A DNA stretch of 38,275 nt from DASVEE01 sp036399695 (GCA_036399695.1 DASWMP010000009.1:1-38275); one strand, 5' to 3'; counted from the stretch's first letter, positions 15,335-25,111 are shown. Numbers and translations are program-made. The notes: generated from the letters alone by a model not told the origin.

Positions 15335-17779
15335 CTACTCTGCCTCCGGGGTGATGGAGAGTTTGGTGCCGAGTGAGTCGAAGAGCTGCAGCCAGCGCTG
15401 CGCGGCCGTGCCGGTGCCGTTCGCGGCGATGGCCGGCCGGACCGTCGCTTTCATGCGGTAGTAGGCGTTCTGCGCGCTGCGCATGTTGACGGCGATCTGC
15501 GCGTCGCGGACCACGGCCACGAGCGTCTCGTAGTCCTCGAGGCGGTCGAGGTCCTGCGGCTGCTCGCGGAAGCGGTCGGAGGCGCGGACGATGGCCTGCC
15601 CGAAGGCGAGCAGCGTCGTCTCGTCGAGGGAGACCCCTTCGTCGCGGGCTTCGCGGAGGCGCGCTTCGATCTCGGCGATGGGCGGCGTCGGGTACTCGAG
15701 CAGGCGGCGGAGCTGCAGGTTGACGTCGAATTCGGCGGCGAGCTGCAGCACCTTCGGGACGGGGATGCCGAGGCGCGTATGGAAGCGCATCAGCGGGTCG
15801 TAACGCTCGTGGAGCTGGCGGAAGGCGGATTCCGCCTCCTCCAGCGTGGCCGTCATCAACTGATTGAAGATGCGGCGCTGCTCGTCGCGGAAAAGCGAGC
15901 GGATGGAGATCGGCGTGGAGCCGAAATAGTGATCGAGCACGCGGATCACGGTGGAGATCCCGCCGGGCTGCATGGCCTCGAGGAGCTCCTCCTTGACGGT
16001 TTCCCAGTCGGCGGCGTTGGCGGGGCGGATGCCGCCCGTCAGCTCCGTTTCGCCGAGGTGGAGCGTGGCGAAATCGAAGAGCTGCTCTTCGCGCGTGATG
16101 CGCGAGCGGACCAGGATGGTGGCGATGGCGATGCGCGCGCGGCCTGCCTTGTGGATCTCGAAGTCGCGCTGGATGACGTCGTAGCAATAGACGCGGGCGG
16201 CGTCGTCGAAGTGATCGAAGAGCGAGGCGACGGCGTAGTGCGCGGCGACGCGGGCGAGATCGATCTTCATGGGGGCGATCTCGCGTTCGTAGATCTGCCG
16301 GGCCGTGCCCCGCTCCGTGACATTGCTGCGCGCCGGGGCCAGGAGCTCGGCGAAGTGTGCTTCGACCTTCGTGCCGGAGATCTGTTCGATGAGCTGCACG
16401 ACGCGCGCGGCGTAGGCGAGGATCTGCGTCGTCTCGATGCCCGAGACGTCGTTGAAGAACCAGCCGCAGCTCGTGTACATCAGCATGGCGCCGCGCTGCA
16501 TCTCGAGCAGCCCGAGCGCGGTCGTGGCAACGGCCTTCGGGTCGGTGCTCTCGGCGGCGTTCAGGTGGCGGGAGAGGAAGCCGTCGACGCATTCGTCGGA
16601 GCGGTCGAGGATGACGTCGATGTACTCGTCGCGCGCACGGAAGGGATCGCGCAGCACGCGTGACCCCACTTCGAGGAAGACGCGTCCCGCTTCGGCGTGC
16701 AGCCAGTCGAGAGCGTCGCGCAACGGCTGGCGCCACTGCTGGTTCCAGCCCGGACCGCCGCCGGTGTTGCAGCCGCAGTCGCTGCGCCACCGTTCCACGC
16801 CGTGCGAGCAGCTCCACGCCGTCGCCTCGGCGATCTGCACCTCGTGCGTCGGCGGGTGCTCGGCCAGGAACTCGCCGTAGTTCGTGATGCGGGCGAGCTC
16901 CTGTTCGTCGATGTACTGCAGGGCGTAGGCGAGGGCCATGTCGCCGAAGCGATGGTGGTGGCCGTAGGTCTCGCCGTCGGTGGCGATGTTGACGAGTTGC
17001 GGATGGCGCCGGGAATCAGAGAAGGCGCCGATGAGGCGATGAGCGAGGTTCTCGCCGCGTGCGAGCAACTGCTCGAAGGCGACGGCGCGCGAGATCGGGC
17101 CGTCGTAGAAGAAGATGTCGATCGAGCGGCCGGAAGGCAGCGGGCAGCGATACGCCATCGTCGGATCGAGCGAGCCGTTCGTCTCGAGCCACTGCGTCTC
17201 GCCGATGCGGCGGAAGCGCGTGGCCTGATGTGGCTCGAGGATCGTGAAGGTGATGCCGTTCGCCGCCAGCGCCTCGAGCGAGGCGACGTCGACGGCGGTC
17301 TCCGGGAGCCACATGCCTTCCGGCTTCCGGCCAAAGCGGTGCTCGAAATCGCGGATGCCCCAGCGGACCTGCGTCTGCTTGTCCGCCTCGTTCGCGAGGG
17401 GGAGGATCAGGTGGTTGTACGCCTGCGCCAGCGCGCAGCCGTGGCCGGAGAAGCGTTTGCGGCTGAGGCGGTCGGCTTCGATGATCGCTTCGTACGTATC
17501 GGGCGCCCGCTCGCAGAGCCAGGAGAGGAGCGTGGGGCCGAAGTTGAAGCTGATGGCGGCGTAGTTGTTGACGATGCGGCGGATGCGGTCGTGCTCGTCG
17601 AGCACGCGCGAGGCGGCGTTGGTCTCGTACGACTCGACGGTGATGCGCTCGTTCCAGTCGTGGTAGGGGAACGCCGTATCCTGCGTCTCGACCGCCTCGA
17701 GCCACGGATTCTCCCGTGGCGGCTGGTAGAAGTGGCCGTGAATGGTGATGAAGCGTGTAGCGGCGGCAGCGGGAGACAT
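15335..17779 (-). CDS. GH57 glycoside hydrolase with DUF3536 C-terminal region
   Basis: This 814-residue protein opens with the GH57 block ITIHGHFYQPPRENPWLE, followed by PYHDWNERI, then FGPTLLSWL, GHGCALAQAYNH, GMWLPETAVDVASLEAL and NIATDGETYGHHHRFGDMAL, all in GH57 order. The C-terminal half (GWFFNDVSGIETTQIL and beyond) matches what I know of the DUF3536 region. GH57 enzymes act on alpha-glucans (amylase, branching, transferase or pullulanase); which of these applies here cannot be read from sequence. It could supply the debranching or chain-trimming step missing from the treYZ set. I chose ATG 17779 (MSPAAAATRF); an upstream ATG adds 13 residues that do not look conserved. Confidence 0.9.
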   Translation of the reverse strand: MSPAAAATRFITIHGHFYQPPRENPWLEAVETQDTAFPYHDWNERITVESYETNAASRVLDEHDRIRRIVNNYAAISFNFGPTLLSWLCERAPDTYEAIIEADRLSRKRFSGHGCALAQAYNHLILPLANEADKQTQVRWGIRDFEHRFGRKPEGMWLPETAVDVASLEALAANGITFTILEPHQATRFRRIGETQWLETNGSLDPTMAYRCPLPSGRSIDIFFYDGPISRAVAFEQLLARGENLAHRLIGAFSDSRRHPQLVNIATDGETYGHHHRFGDMALAYALQYIDEQELARITNYGEFLAEHPPTHEVQIAEATAWSCSHGVERWRSDCGCNTGGGPGWNQQWRQPLRDALDWLHAEAGRVFLEVGSRVLRDPFRARDEYIDVILDRSDECVDGFLSRHLNAAESTDPKAVATTALGLLEMQRGAMLMYTSCGWFFNDVSGIETTQILAYAARVVQLIEQISGTKVEAHFAELLAPARSNVTERGTARQIYEREIAPMKIDLARVAAHYAVASLFDHFDDAARVYCYDVIQRDFEIHKAGRARIAIATILVRSRITREEQLFDFATLHLGETELTGGIRPANAADWETVKEELLEAMQPGGISTVIRVLDHYFGSTPISIRSLFRDEQRRIFNQLMTATLEEAESAFRQLHERYDPLMRFHTRLGIPVPKVLQLAAEFDVNLQLRRLLEYPTPPIAEIEARLREARDEGVSLDETTLLAFGQAIVRASDRFREQPQDLDRLEDYETLVAVVRDAQIAVNMRSAQNAYYRMKATVRPAIAANGTGTAAQRWLQLFDSLGTKLSITPEAE

Positions 17780-17811
17780 CGGGGGGGCGATGTTATCTCC
17801 GGAGCGGCGTG

Positions 17812-17881
17812 GGGCCAATAGGACCTATTGGACTAATGGGACCAAGACGATTTCCATCTGTCCCAGCGGTCCTGGGTCCCA
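17812..17881. repeat. Nonamer repeat in two opposed arms
   Basis: Four 9-nt units (GGGCCAATA, GGACCTATT, GGACTAATG, GGACCAAGA) at 17812-17847 are followed, after a short spacer, by units in the opposite sense (TCTGTCCCA, GCGGTCCTG, GGTCCCACT) to about 17881. The same family occurs at 22901, 23329 and 27071. It fills the region between the divergent GH57 and rsbR genes. No promoter motif is clear in the rest of this gap. Confidence 0.85.
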
Positions 17882-17958
17882 CTGACGATCGCGCCGTCCC
17901 GGCCCGTCCCTTGCTTGCGATATCCTCAGGTCTGTCACAACACTTCTAGGAGATCTGA

Positions 17959-18852
17959 ATGGCTGATTCGAAACTGACGGCGCTGGCCGAGCTTCTGCGC
18001 GCCGCCGAGGGGGAGATCCTTTCGGAGTGGATGGCGTCGCAGCAGCGGAATCTTTCGCTGCGCAACAACATGCTGCGGCCTGGCGAAATGGACCAGCAGT
18101 CGCGTGACTTCCTCACCGTACTCGGCGTCGCCTTACAGAGCGGCGGCGAAGCGCGGGACGTCCTCACGTCCGAGACGTGGGCGCCGGTCCGGGACGTATT
18201 GCACACGATTTCCCGGGCGCGGGCGAAGCAGGGCTTCACTCCGACCGAGACCGCGATGTTCATCTTTTCGCTCAAGGAGCCGATCTTCAACATGCTCCGG
18301 GCGAAGCTCTCCGGCGACGCACTGGCCTCCGAGTCGTGGAAGGCCACGGTCCTCCTCGACCAGTTCGGCCTCTTTACCACCGAGACGTATCAGAAGGGGC
18401 GCGAAGAGATCATTGCGCGCCAGCAGCAGGAGCTGCTCGAGCTCTCCACGCCGGTGGTCCGCCTCTGGGACGGCGTGCTGGCGTTGCCGCTCATCGGCAC
18501 GCTCGACAGCGCGCGCACGCAGGTCGTCATGGAAAGCCTGCTGCAGGCGGTCGTCAGCAGCGGCTCGCAGATCGCCATCATCGACATCACCGGCGTGCCG
18601 GTGGTCGATACGCTCGTCGCGCAGCACCTGCTGAAGACGGTGGCGGCGGCGCGCCTCATGGGAGCCGACTGCATCATCAGCGGCATCCGTCCGCAGATCG
18701 CGCAGACGATCGTGCACCTGGGTGTAGAGATCAACGACGTCATCACCAAGGCCACGCTTGCCGACGCCTTCGCCATCGCCCTGGCCCGCATCGGGATGCA
18801 GGTGACGAAGAAAGACAAGCCGCGCCGCCGCACCGAAGAAAGCGAGTCCTGA
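17959..18852 (+). CDS. rsbR: RsbR-type stressosome scaffold, STAS protein
   Basis: This 297-residue protein has an N-terminal all-helical sensory region (about 1-160, RsbRD-like) and a C-terminal STAS domain (about 165-280). In Bacillus, RsbR with RsbS forms the stressosome core that holds the kinase RsbT; the STAS domain is phosphorylated on threonine. Candidate sites here are Thr181 (IGTLDSART) and Thr218 (GVPVVDTLVAQHL). The start follows a good ribosome binding site (TAGGAG). Its stop overlaps the rsbS start (TGATG), so the module is translationally coupled. The N-terminal domain is not a globin or PAS domain that I recognise, so the signal is unknown. Confidence 0.92.
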   Translation: MADSKLTALAELLRAAEGEILSEWMASQQRNLSLRNNMLRPGEMDQQSRDFLTVLGVALQSGGEARDVLTSETWAPVRDVLHTISRARAKQGFTPTETAMFIFSLKEPIFNMLRAKLSGDALASESWKATVLLDQFGLFTTETYQKGREEIIARQQQELLELSTPVVRLWDGVLALPLIGTLDSARTQVVMESLLQAVVSSGSQIAIIDITGVPVVDTLVAQHLLKTVAAARLMGADCIISGIRPQIAQTIVHLGVEINDVITKATLADAFAIALARIGMQVTKKDKPRRRTEESES

Positions 18853-19241
18853 TGGATCAGCGGATCCCGATAATGAAGATGGGGAGGTTTCTCCTCGTCT
18901 CGATCCAGGTCGACATGGACGACCGCACGGCGATGTCGCTGCAGGACGACCTGACGGAGAGCATCGTGAAGCATCAGGCGCGCGGCGTCCTGATCGACAT
19001 CTCGTCGCTGGACGTCGTCGACTCGTTCATCGGCCGCATGCTGGCCAACACCGCGGCCATGGCCCGCATCCTGGACGCCGATACGGTGGTCGTGGGGATG
19101 CAGCCGTCCGTGGCCATCACCCTGGTCGAGCTGGGGCTCTCCCTCAAGGGAGTCCGGTCGGCCCTGAACGTCGAACGAGGAATGGAGCTCCTGCAGCGGA
19201 TCGGTGCGGAGCAACTGGATGCACACGACCACGAAGAATGA
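18852..19241 (+). CDS. rsbS: RsbS-type STAS antagonist
   Basis: This is a 129-residue single STAS domain protein that starts inside the rsbR stop. The block DISSLDVVDSFIGRMLANTA contains Ser58, equivalent to the RsbS serine phosphorylated by RsbT (Ser59 in Bacillus subtilis). The following VVVGMQPSVAITLVELGL is also typical. It would co-assemble with RsbR and sequester RsbT until stress. rsbT begins 23 nt before its stop. Confidence 0.95.
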   Translation: MDQRIPIMKMGRFLLVSIQVDMDDRTAMSLQDDLTESIVKHQARGVLIDISSLDVVDSFIGRMLANTAAMARILDADTVVVGMQPSVAITLVELGLSLKGVRSALNVERGMELLQRIGAEQLDAHDHEE

Positions 19242-19635
19242 GACGGTAGCGGTCCGTACATCCGCGGAGGTGGTCAGCGTCCGGCATCTCGTGCGCCGCT
19301 GGGCCGTCGAGTGCGGCTTCACGCTCGTCGAGCAGACGAAGATCGTCACGGCGGCCAGCGAGCTGGCGCGCAACATGGTCGACTACGGGAAAGGCGGACA
19401 GCTCCACCTCGAGGCGCTCGACGACGGGCTCCGCAAGGGGCTGCGGCTGACGTTCGAGGACAAGGGACCGGGTATCGCCGACATCGACCAGGCCCTGCGC
19501 GATGGGTTTACCAGCGGCGGAGGCATGGGGCTCGGCCTCGGCGGCGCCAAGCGGCTCTCCAATGAGTTTTCCATCCAGTCGAAGCCCGGCGAAGGTACGA
19601 CCGTGGCGATCACGCGCTGGAAGGGCTCCTCTTGA
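19219..19635 (+). CDS. rsbT: RsbT-type switch kinase
   Basis: This is a 138-residue GHKL ATPase. It shows the N box ASELARNMVDYG, the G1 box DKGPGIADI and the G2 region GGGMGLGLGGAKRL. In the known system RsbT phosphorylates RsbS and RsbR, leaves the complex and then activates an output. ATG 19219 gives a length close to the Bacillus protein (133 residues); GTG 19204 would add five residues. The gene overlaps rsbS, and its stop overlaps the TTG start of the next gene. Confidence 0.93.
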   Translation: MHTTTKNETVAVRTSAEVVSVRHLVRRWAVECGFTLVEQTKIVTAASELARNMVDYGKGGQLHLEALDDGLRKGLRLTFEDKGPGIADIDQALRDGFTSGGGMGLGLGGAKRLSNEFSIQSKPGEGTTVAITRWKGSS

Positions 19636-20648
19636 TCCGCGCGGGACGCAGCGTTCATGTCGGCGATCAGAGCTCCGTGGCGGAGGCGCGTCGCGTGGCG
19701 ACGCAGTGTGCCGAAGCGCTGCGCCTGAGCGAGACGTCCGTCGGCAAGGCCCGGCTCATCACGACCGAGCTGGCCACGAACCTCGTGAAGCACACGCCCG
19801 GCGGGACGCTGATCTTCGGCTCCAACGACGGTACACCGCAGACCCTCACGATCACGGCGATCGACAGGGGGGAGGGCATCCGCAACCTGCAGGAGGCGAT
19901 GGCGGACGGCTACTCCACCGCCGGCAGCCCGGGCACGGGCCTCGGCGCGGTGGCGCGTGGGGCGACCAGCTTCGACATCTACACCTTCGGGGGGAAAGGC
20001 ACGGTGGCGGTCTGCTACATCGCGGATGAGGTGGCGCGTACGCCGCCGCCGCCCTCCGGTTCGCCTTCGCGGATCAGCATTGCCGGCTTCTGCACTCCGA
20101 AATCGGGCGAAGACGTGTCGGGCGACGACTGGGCCGCCGTGAGTGGCCGTGACTCCGTGACGCTCGGCATCGTGGACGGTCTGGGGCACGGCGAGGCGGC
20201 GGCGATGGCCGCGGCGTACGGCGTGCGCGTCATCCGCGAGCGTGCCGACCGCGAGCTCGAGCACATCATTCAGGCGATGCACGGCGCCCTCAGGCCGACG
20301 CGGGGGGCCGCCGTCGGCCTGGCCCGGATCCATCCCGGTGCCGGCCGGGTGGACTTCGTCGGCTCCGGCAATATCGCTGGTACGATTGTCACGGAGGACA
20401 CAGCCCGCAAGACGGTGTCGCACGGCGGGATCGTCGGCCACGAAATGCGCAAAGTCCAATCGTTCTCTTATCCCTGGGCCTCTGACTCCGTACTGGTGCT
20501 CCATTCCGACGGCATCGGCACGGGCTGGAATCTGCAGAGCTATCCGGGGCTGATCCAGCACGAACCGGCGGTGATCGCCGCCGTGATCTACCGCGACTAC
20601 TGCCGCGGCACCGACGACGCGACGGTCGTCGTGGCAAAGGCGTCCTGA
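19632..20648 (+). CDS. Fused RsbW/RsbT-like ATPase and SpoIIE/RsbX-type phosphatase
   Basis: This 338-residue protein has two modules. Residues 1-135 are a second GHKL ATPase (TTELATNLVKHTPGG, then DRGEGI). Residues 145-338 are a PP2C-like SpoIIE domain with metal-binding aspartates in GIVDGLGHGEAAAMAA and in the final DDATVVVA block. RsbX-like phosphatases reset RsbR and RsbS by removing phosphate, so the likely role is feedback on the same stressosome. The start is TTG, overlapping the rsbT stop as TTGA. I see no sigma-B or RsbU/V/W genes nearby, so the output is probably not the Bacillus one. Confidence 0.88.
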   Translation: MIRAGRSVHVGDQSSVAEARRVATQCAEALRLSETSVGKARLITTELATNLVKHTPGGTLIFGSNDGTPQTLTITAIDRGEGIRNLQEAMADGYSTAGSPGTGLGAVARGATSFDIYTFGGKGTVAVCYIADEVARTPPPPSGSPSRISIAGFCTPKSGEDVSGDDWAAVSGRDSVTLGIVDGLGHGEAAAMAAAYGVRVIRERADRELEHIIQAMHGALRPTRGAAVGLARIHPGAGRVDFVGSGNIAGTIVTEDTARKTVSHGGIVGHEMRKVQSFSYPWASDSVLVLHSDGIGTGWNLQSYPGLIQHEPAVIAAVIYRDYCRGTDDATVVVAKAS

Positions 20649-20657
20649 GAGAGAGAT

Positions 20658-22424
<1,767 letters not shown>

Positions 22425-22438
22425 GCTCCGAGATGCCG

Positions 22439-22837
22439 CTAACGCGGCAGGAGCGCCTGCTCGACACAGCGGGCCAGCATCACGAAATCGAGCGGCTTGC
22501 GAAAGACGCCGCGGACGAAGCGGCGGAAGTTCTGTTCCAGCGCCTCGGCCGGGACGTCGCTCTGCGACGCACCGGTGACGATGAAGACGGCCGGCGGCTC
22601 GTCGTCGCTGCCGATGTTGAGGACGTGGAGCGAGCTGAGAAAGTCGACGCCACTCATGTAGGGCATCAGCAGGTCGAGGACGATGACGTCGTACCGGCGG
22701 TACTTCACCCGATGGAGCGCTTCCGCGCCATCACGAGCGCTGTCGACCCGCAGGTCGGAACGGACCTGGAGGTACTCGACGAGCAACCTGCGAATGGCAT
22801 CGTCGTCCTCCACGACGAGCACGTGTCCGGCGTGCAT
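22439..22837 (-). CDS. Single-domain response regulator
   Basis: This is a 132-residue CheY-like receiver with acidic pocket VVEDDDAIRR, phospho-acceptor Asp55 (VIVLDLLMPYMSG), a conserved Thr in FIVTGAS and Lys in FRKPLD. It has no output domain. ATG 22837 is preferred over a TTG two codons upstream. It ends 14 nt from the convergent hybrid kinase gene, so it is a plausible phosphorelay partner, although its own transcription is separate. Confidence 0.92.
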   Translation of the reverse strand: MHAGHVLVVEDDDAIRRLLVEYLQVRSDLRVDSARDGAEALHRVKYRRYDVIVLDLLMPYMSGVDFLSSLHVLNIGSDDEPPAVFIVTGASQSDVPAEALEQNFRRFVRGVFRKPLDFVMLARCVEQALLPR

Positions 22838-22900
22838 GGGCAACCTGGCCGATCCGCAAGCAGGAAGTTCGCCAGGATTGGGTGGTGGGTGGGGATGCGG

Positions 22901-22945
22901 ACGATGGGACCTATAGGACAGATGGGACCTGTGGGACCTATGAGA
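22901..22945. repeat. Nonamer repeat tract
   Basis: Five 9-nt units in phase (ACGATGGGA, CCTATAGGA, CAGATGGGA, CCTGTGGGA, CCTATGAGA) lie between the response regulator start and the 3' end of the GNAT gene. They are the same GGGACCTAT family as 17812 and 27071. The rest of this 155-nt gap shows nothing recognisable. Confidence 0.85.
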
Positions 22946-22992
22946 GTCGCGACGGCAGGATGCCGGCGCTCCAACGCTCCACGTCCGCCGGG

Positions 22993-23823
22993 TCAGAGCG
23001 GCAGTTCCATCTCCAACTGGGCCACGGTGCGCATGGCGCCGGCGGCCTCGAGGAACCGGGCGATCCCCTCATGGCGGTCATCCACATTCATGATGCGCAG
23101 CGGCTTTCCGGCGATGGCGGCGGCTTCGCGGAGGAGCCGGGTGCCGAGGCCGCGGCGGCGCGCCTCGGGACGGACGGCGAGCTGCGGGACGTCGCCGTTC
23201 GAGGGAAAGAGAATGGCAAAACCGTCCGCGTTGCCGAGCACGACGTGCGGGTCGCGGCTGCGTGCGACGGAGTGCGTGGCGTTCTGCCAGGACGGCGCCA
23301 CCTCGAACCAGGCTTCAGTTGGGACGCCATAGGTCCCATCTGTCCTATTGGTCCCATCGCTCCCCGGTGCGCCCTCACCAGCGAACGACCAGCACTGCAG
23401 GCGGCGCGTCACGGTGAAGCCGGACTCGCGGTACAGCGTCGCCGCGGGGGTGTTGGACTCGATGACTTCCAGCACGTAACGCTTCGCCCCGCCGGCGCGG
23501 AGGTGCGGCACCAGGAACTCCATCATCTGCTTCGCCAGCCCGCGGCGCCGGTGCGACGGCACCACGCCGGTGCCGCTGTCGTACGCGGTATGGCCATGGA
23601 AGCCGTTGGCCGTGAAGGCGACGAGACGCTCATCATCGAAGACGCCGGCCGACAGCTCCGGAGACCACCCGCGGCGGGTGAACATCGCCTCGAGCTGCTC
23701 GCGCGTGAGCTTCATCGGCACCACGTAGTCGCTGAAGGCCTCGTTGAAGGCGGACAGGATCGTGTCGAAGTCTTCGCGCGTAAGCGGGCGGATTTTCCGC
23801 GCAAGCGGGCGGAACGTCACCAT
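22993..23823 (-). CDS. Tandem-domain GNAT acetyltransferase
   Basis: This 276-residue protein carries two GNAT domains. Domain 1 has the acetyl-CoA motif GVVPSHRRRGLAKQMMEFLV (about 86-105) and LYRESGFTVTRR. Domain 2 is shorter, with AVRPEARRRGLGTRLLREAA and FLEAAGAMRTVAQLEMEL. The linker at about residues 154-165 (GSDGTNRTDGTY) is encoded by the nonamer repeat at 23329-23364 and is exactly 36 nt, so the frame is kept. The substrate is unknown. ATG 23823 lies 7 nt inside the upstream DinB-like gene, indicating one transcript with it and the lytic transglycosylase. Confidence 0.9.
   Translation of the reverse strand: MVTFRPLARKIRPLTREDFDTILSAFNEAFSDYVVPMKLTREQLEAMFTRRGWSPELSAGVFDDERLVAFTANGFHGHTAYDSGTGVVPSHRRRGLAKQMMEFLVPHLRAGGAKRYVLEVIESNTPAATLYRESGFTVTRRLQCWSFAGEGAPGSDGTNRTDGTYGVPTEAWFEVAPSWQNATHSVARSRDPHVVLGNADGFAILFPSNGDVPQLAVRPEARRRGLGTRLLREAAAIAGKPLRIMNVDDRHEGIARFLEAAGAMRTVAQLEMELPL
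23329..23364 (-). repeat. Nonamer repeat inside GNAT coding sequence
   Basis: Four 9-nt units (plus-strand ATAGGTCCC, ATCTGTCCT, ATTGGTCCC, ATCGCTCCC) are fully contained in the GNAT gene between its two domains and add twelve in-frame codons. They belong to the same family as the intergenic nonamer tracts in this window. Confidence 0.9.
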
Positions 23824-24344
23824 CCCAGGCGCTCGCGCGTGGAGGTGATGTGCGCGACGTGATGGCGCCCGTGCCACGAGTAGAGGGCCACGATCCAGTC
23901 GATGCTCTTCGGCCCGTCGTGGTCCGGGTGACGCAGCGGCCGGGCGAAGTCCTCCGGCGCCATTGCGCGCATGAGGCCGACCCAGCGGGCGTGCAGCGTC
24001 TCGAGCAGCATCAGCGACGTCTCGACAGGCGTCGCCTGCACGTCCGGCAGATTGGCCCAGAGCGCCTCGTCGTACGGACGGATCACGGGGGTGTCTTCCG
24101 TCAGGGCGAGCTTGAGGCGCGTGTAGGCGTTGAGGTGGCTGTCGGGGACGTGGTGGACGACCTGGCGCAGCGTCCAGCCGCCGTCGCGATAGGGCGTGTC
24201 GAGCTGAGTATCGTCGAGCCCGGCCACGGCATCACGGAGCCGTTGCGGCGTGGCGGCAATGTCGCCGATCAGCGATTGGCGTTCTTCAGTGTCGAGGGAG
24301 GTGCGGTTGACGAAGGGCCCGACGGGGTAGCGCGGATCGCTCAT
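23817..24344 (-). CDS. DinB-superfamily protein, YfiT type (putative metal-dependent hydrolase/transferase)
   Basis: This 175-residue protein closely follows Bacillus YfiT in motif order: DPRYPVGPF near the start, then QLDTPYRDGGWTLRQVVHH, DSHLNAYTRLKLALTEDTP and IRPYDEALWANL, ending WHGRHHVAHITSTRERLGW. The three metal-binding histidines of the fold come from VVHH and HGRHHVAH. Relatives include thiol S-transferases such as BstA; the actual substrate here is unknown. ATG 24344 (MSDPRYPVG) was chosen over an upstream start that would overlap the transglycosylase gene. It is 10 nt downstream of that gene. Confidence 0.93.
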   Translation of the reverse strand: MSDPRYPVGPFVNRTSLDTEERQSLIGDIAATPQRLRDAVAGLDDTQLDTPYRDGGWTLRQVVHHVPDSHLNAYTRLKLALTEDTPVIRPYDEALWANLPDVQATPVETSLMLLETLHARWVGLMRAMAPEDFARPLRHPDHDGPKSIDWIVALYSWHGRHHVAHITSTRERLGW

Positions 24345-24354
24345 ACAGCGGAGC

Positions 24355-24840
24355 TTACTTCGAGGCGATCGCTCCGCGATAAAACGATTTGACACGGCGG
24401 ACGTACTCGCCGGCCGGCATGGTGGCGGAGCGCTCGACGGCCTCGGGACCGGCGTTGTAGGCGGCCAGGCTCTTGTCGACGTCGCCATCGAAGCGGTCGA
24501 GGAGCTGCCGGAGGTACTTGGTGCCGCCGAAGACGTTCTGCCGGGCGTCGAAGGAGTTGTTCACGCCGAGGGAGCGCGCCGTGCGCGGCTTGAGCTGCAT
24601 GATCCCCTCGGCACCGCGACGGGAGACCGCCTGCGGGTTGAACGCCGATTCGTACCAGGCGAGCGCGGCCACGAGGTTGGGGTCGACGCCATAACTGGTG
24701 CTGGCGTCCTGAATGATCTTCGCCAGCGACTCGGGGATGGGGCGAGGGAACGCGCGTGTGGCGAGCGGAACCGGCTCGGCGCCGAAAACGGCCGAGGCGG
24801 AGACGAACAGCAGCGCAATGAATAGGGTTCGGGCTCTCAT
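24355..24840 (-). CDS. Lytic transglycosylase (SLT domain), exported
   Basis: This 161-residue protein has a signal peptide (MRARTLFIALLFVSASAVFG) and a compact SLT domain: VDPNLVAALAWYESAFNPQA holds the catalytic Glu of the ES motif, followed by GAEGIMQLKPRTARSLG and LAAYNAGPEAVE. It would cleave peptidoglycan glycan strands in the periplasm. ATG 24840 lies within the 3' strand of the c-di-GMP riboswitch P1 helix and has no strong ribosome binding site, so expression should respond to c-di-GMP. It is the first gene of a three-gene operon with the YfiT-like and GNAT genes. Confidence 0.93.
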   Translation of the reverse strand: MRARTLFIALLFVSASAVFGAEPVPLATRAFPRPIPESLAKIIQDASTSYGVDPNLVAALAWYESAFNPQAVSRRGAEGIMQLKPRTARSLGVNNSFDARQNVFGGTKYLRQLLDRFDGDVDKSLAAYNAGPEAVERSATMPAGEYVRRVKSFYRGAIASK

Positions 24841-24930
24841 GAACGTTCGGGAGCGCAGCCATCTGCTTCAGCAGATCCGTCACTTTGCGTCCTCCCGTCG
24901 CCGGGAGTTTGCCTTTATCGAGTTCGTGAG
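24836..24930 (-). ncRNA. c-di-GMP-I (GEMM-I) riboswitch
   Basis: Read on the minus strand, the element has all class I hallmarks in order: GGCAAAC (24913-24907); a 6-bp helix CUCCCG/CGGGAG closed by a GCGA (GNRA) tetraloop (24907-24892); GACGCAAAG (24891-24883); and a second helix AUCUGC-UGAA-GCAGAU, then GGCUGCGC. The closing P1 helix pairs CUCACGAAC (24930-24922) with GUUCAUGAG (24844-24836) with one mismatch. The residue before GCAAAC is G, as in c-di-GMP-binding Vc2, not the A of cGAMP-type variants, and the stacking A of ACGCAAAG is present. The P1 3' strand includes the AUG of the transglycosylase, which predicts translational repression on ligand binding. Confidence 0.92.
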
Positions 24931-25001
24931 GGTGAACGGTGGGGTGGGGTGGCGGATTCCAGGGCGCGCCCTGCGCGCCCAGCGCACAGCCTGCGCGCAG
25001 C

Positions 25002-25111
25002 GTTGTCCGTTGTCCGGTTTGGTTGTTGGTTGTTGGTTTTTGGTGCGCCCGTTGTACGGCGCAACGGACAACGAGCAACGGACAACGGACAACGAGCAAC
25101 CGGACAACGAG
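25002..25111. repeat. Heptamer element with two opposed arms
   Basis: The left arm, 25002-25043, has six heptamers (GTTGTCC twice, GGTTTGG, TTGTTGG twice, TTTTTGG). The right arm, 25062-25111, has units in the opposite sense (CAACGGA, CAACGAG and variants; one unit is 8 nt). The 18-nt core is TGCGCCCGTTGTACGGCG. A further short tract of GACC/GGTC-type units (25119-25158) follows. It fills the 230-nt gap between the riboswitch leader and the end of the small gene at 25161; I see no gene in that gap. Confidence 0.9.

Noticed and set aside
13824..16817. One minus-strand open frame of about 1000 codons spanning the short malQ and half of the GH57 gene
   Set aside because: Only its last 500 codons (from ATG 15326) encode a protein family; the upstream part is an out-of-frame Arg/Ala-rich reading of the GH57 gene.
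17882..17958. Promoter for rsbR
   Set aside because: TTGCTTGCGATATCC looks suggestive, but no -35/-10 pair with acceptable spacing could be defined.
24836..24930. cGAMP-responsive (GEMM-Ib) identity for the riboswitch
   Set aside because: The position equivalent to G20 of Vc2 is G here; the cGAMP type usually has A. Only a binding test would settle it.
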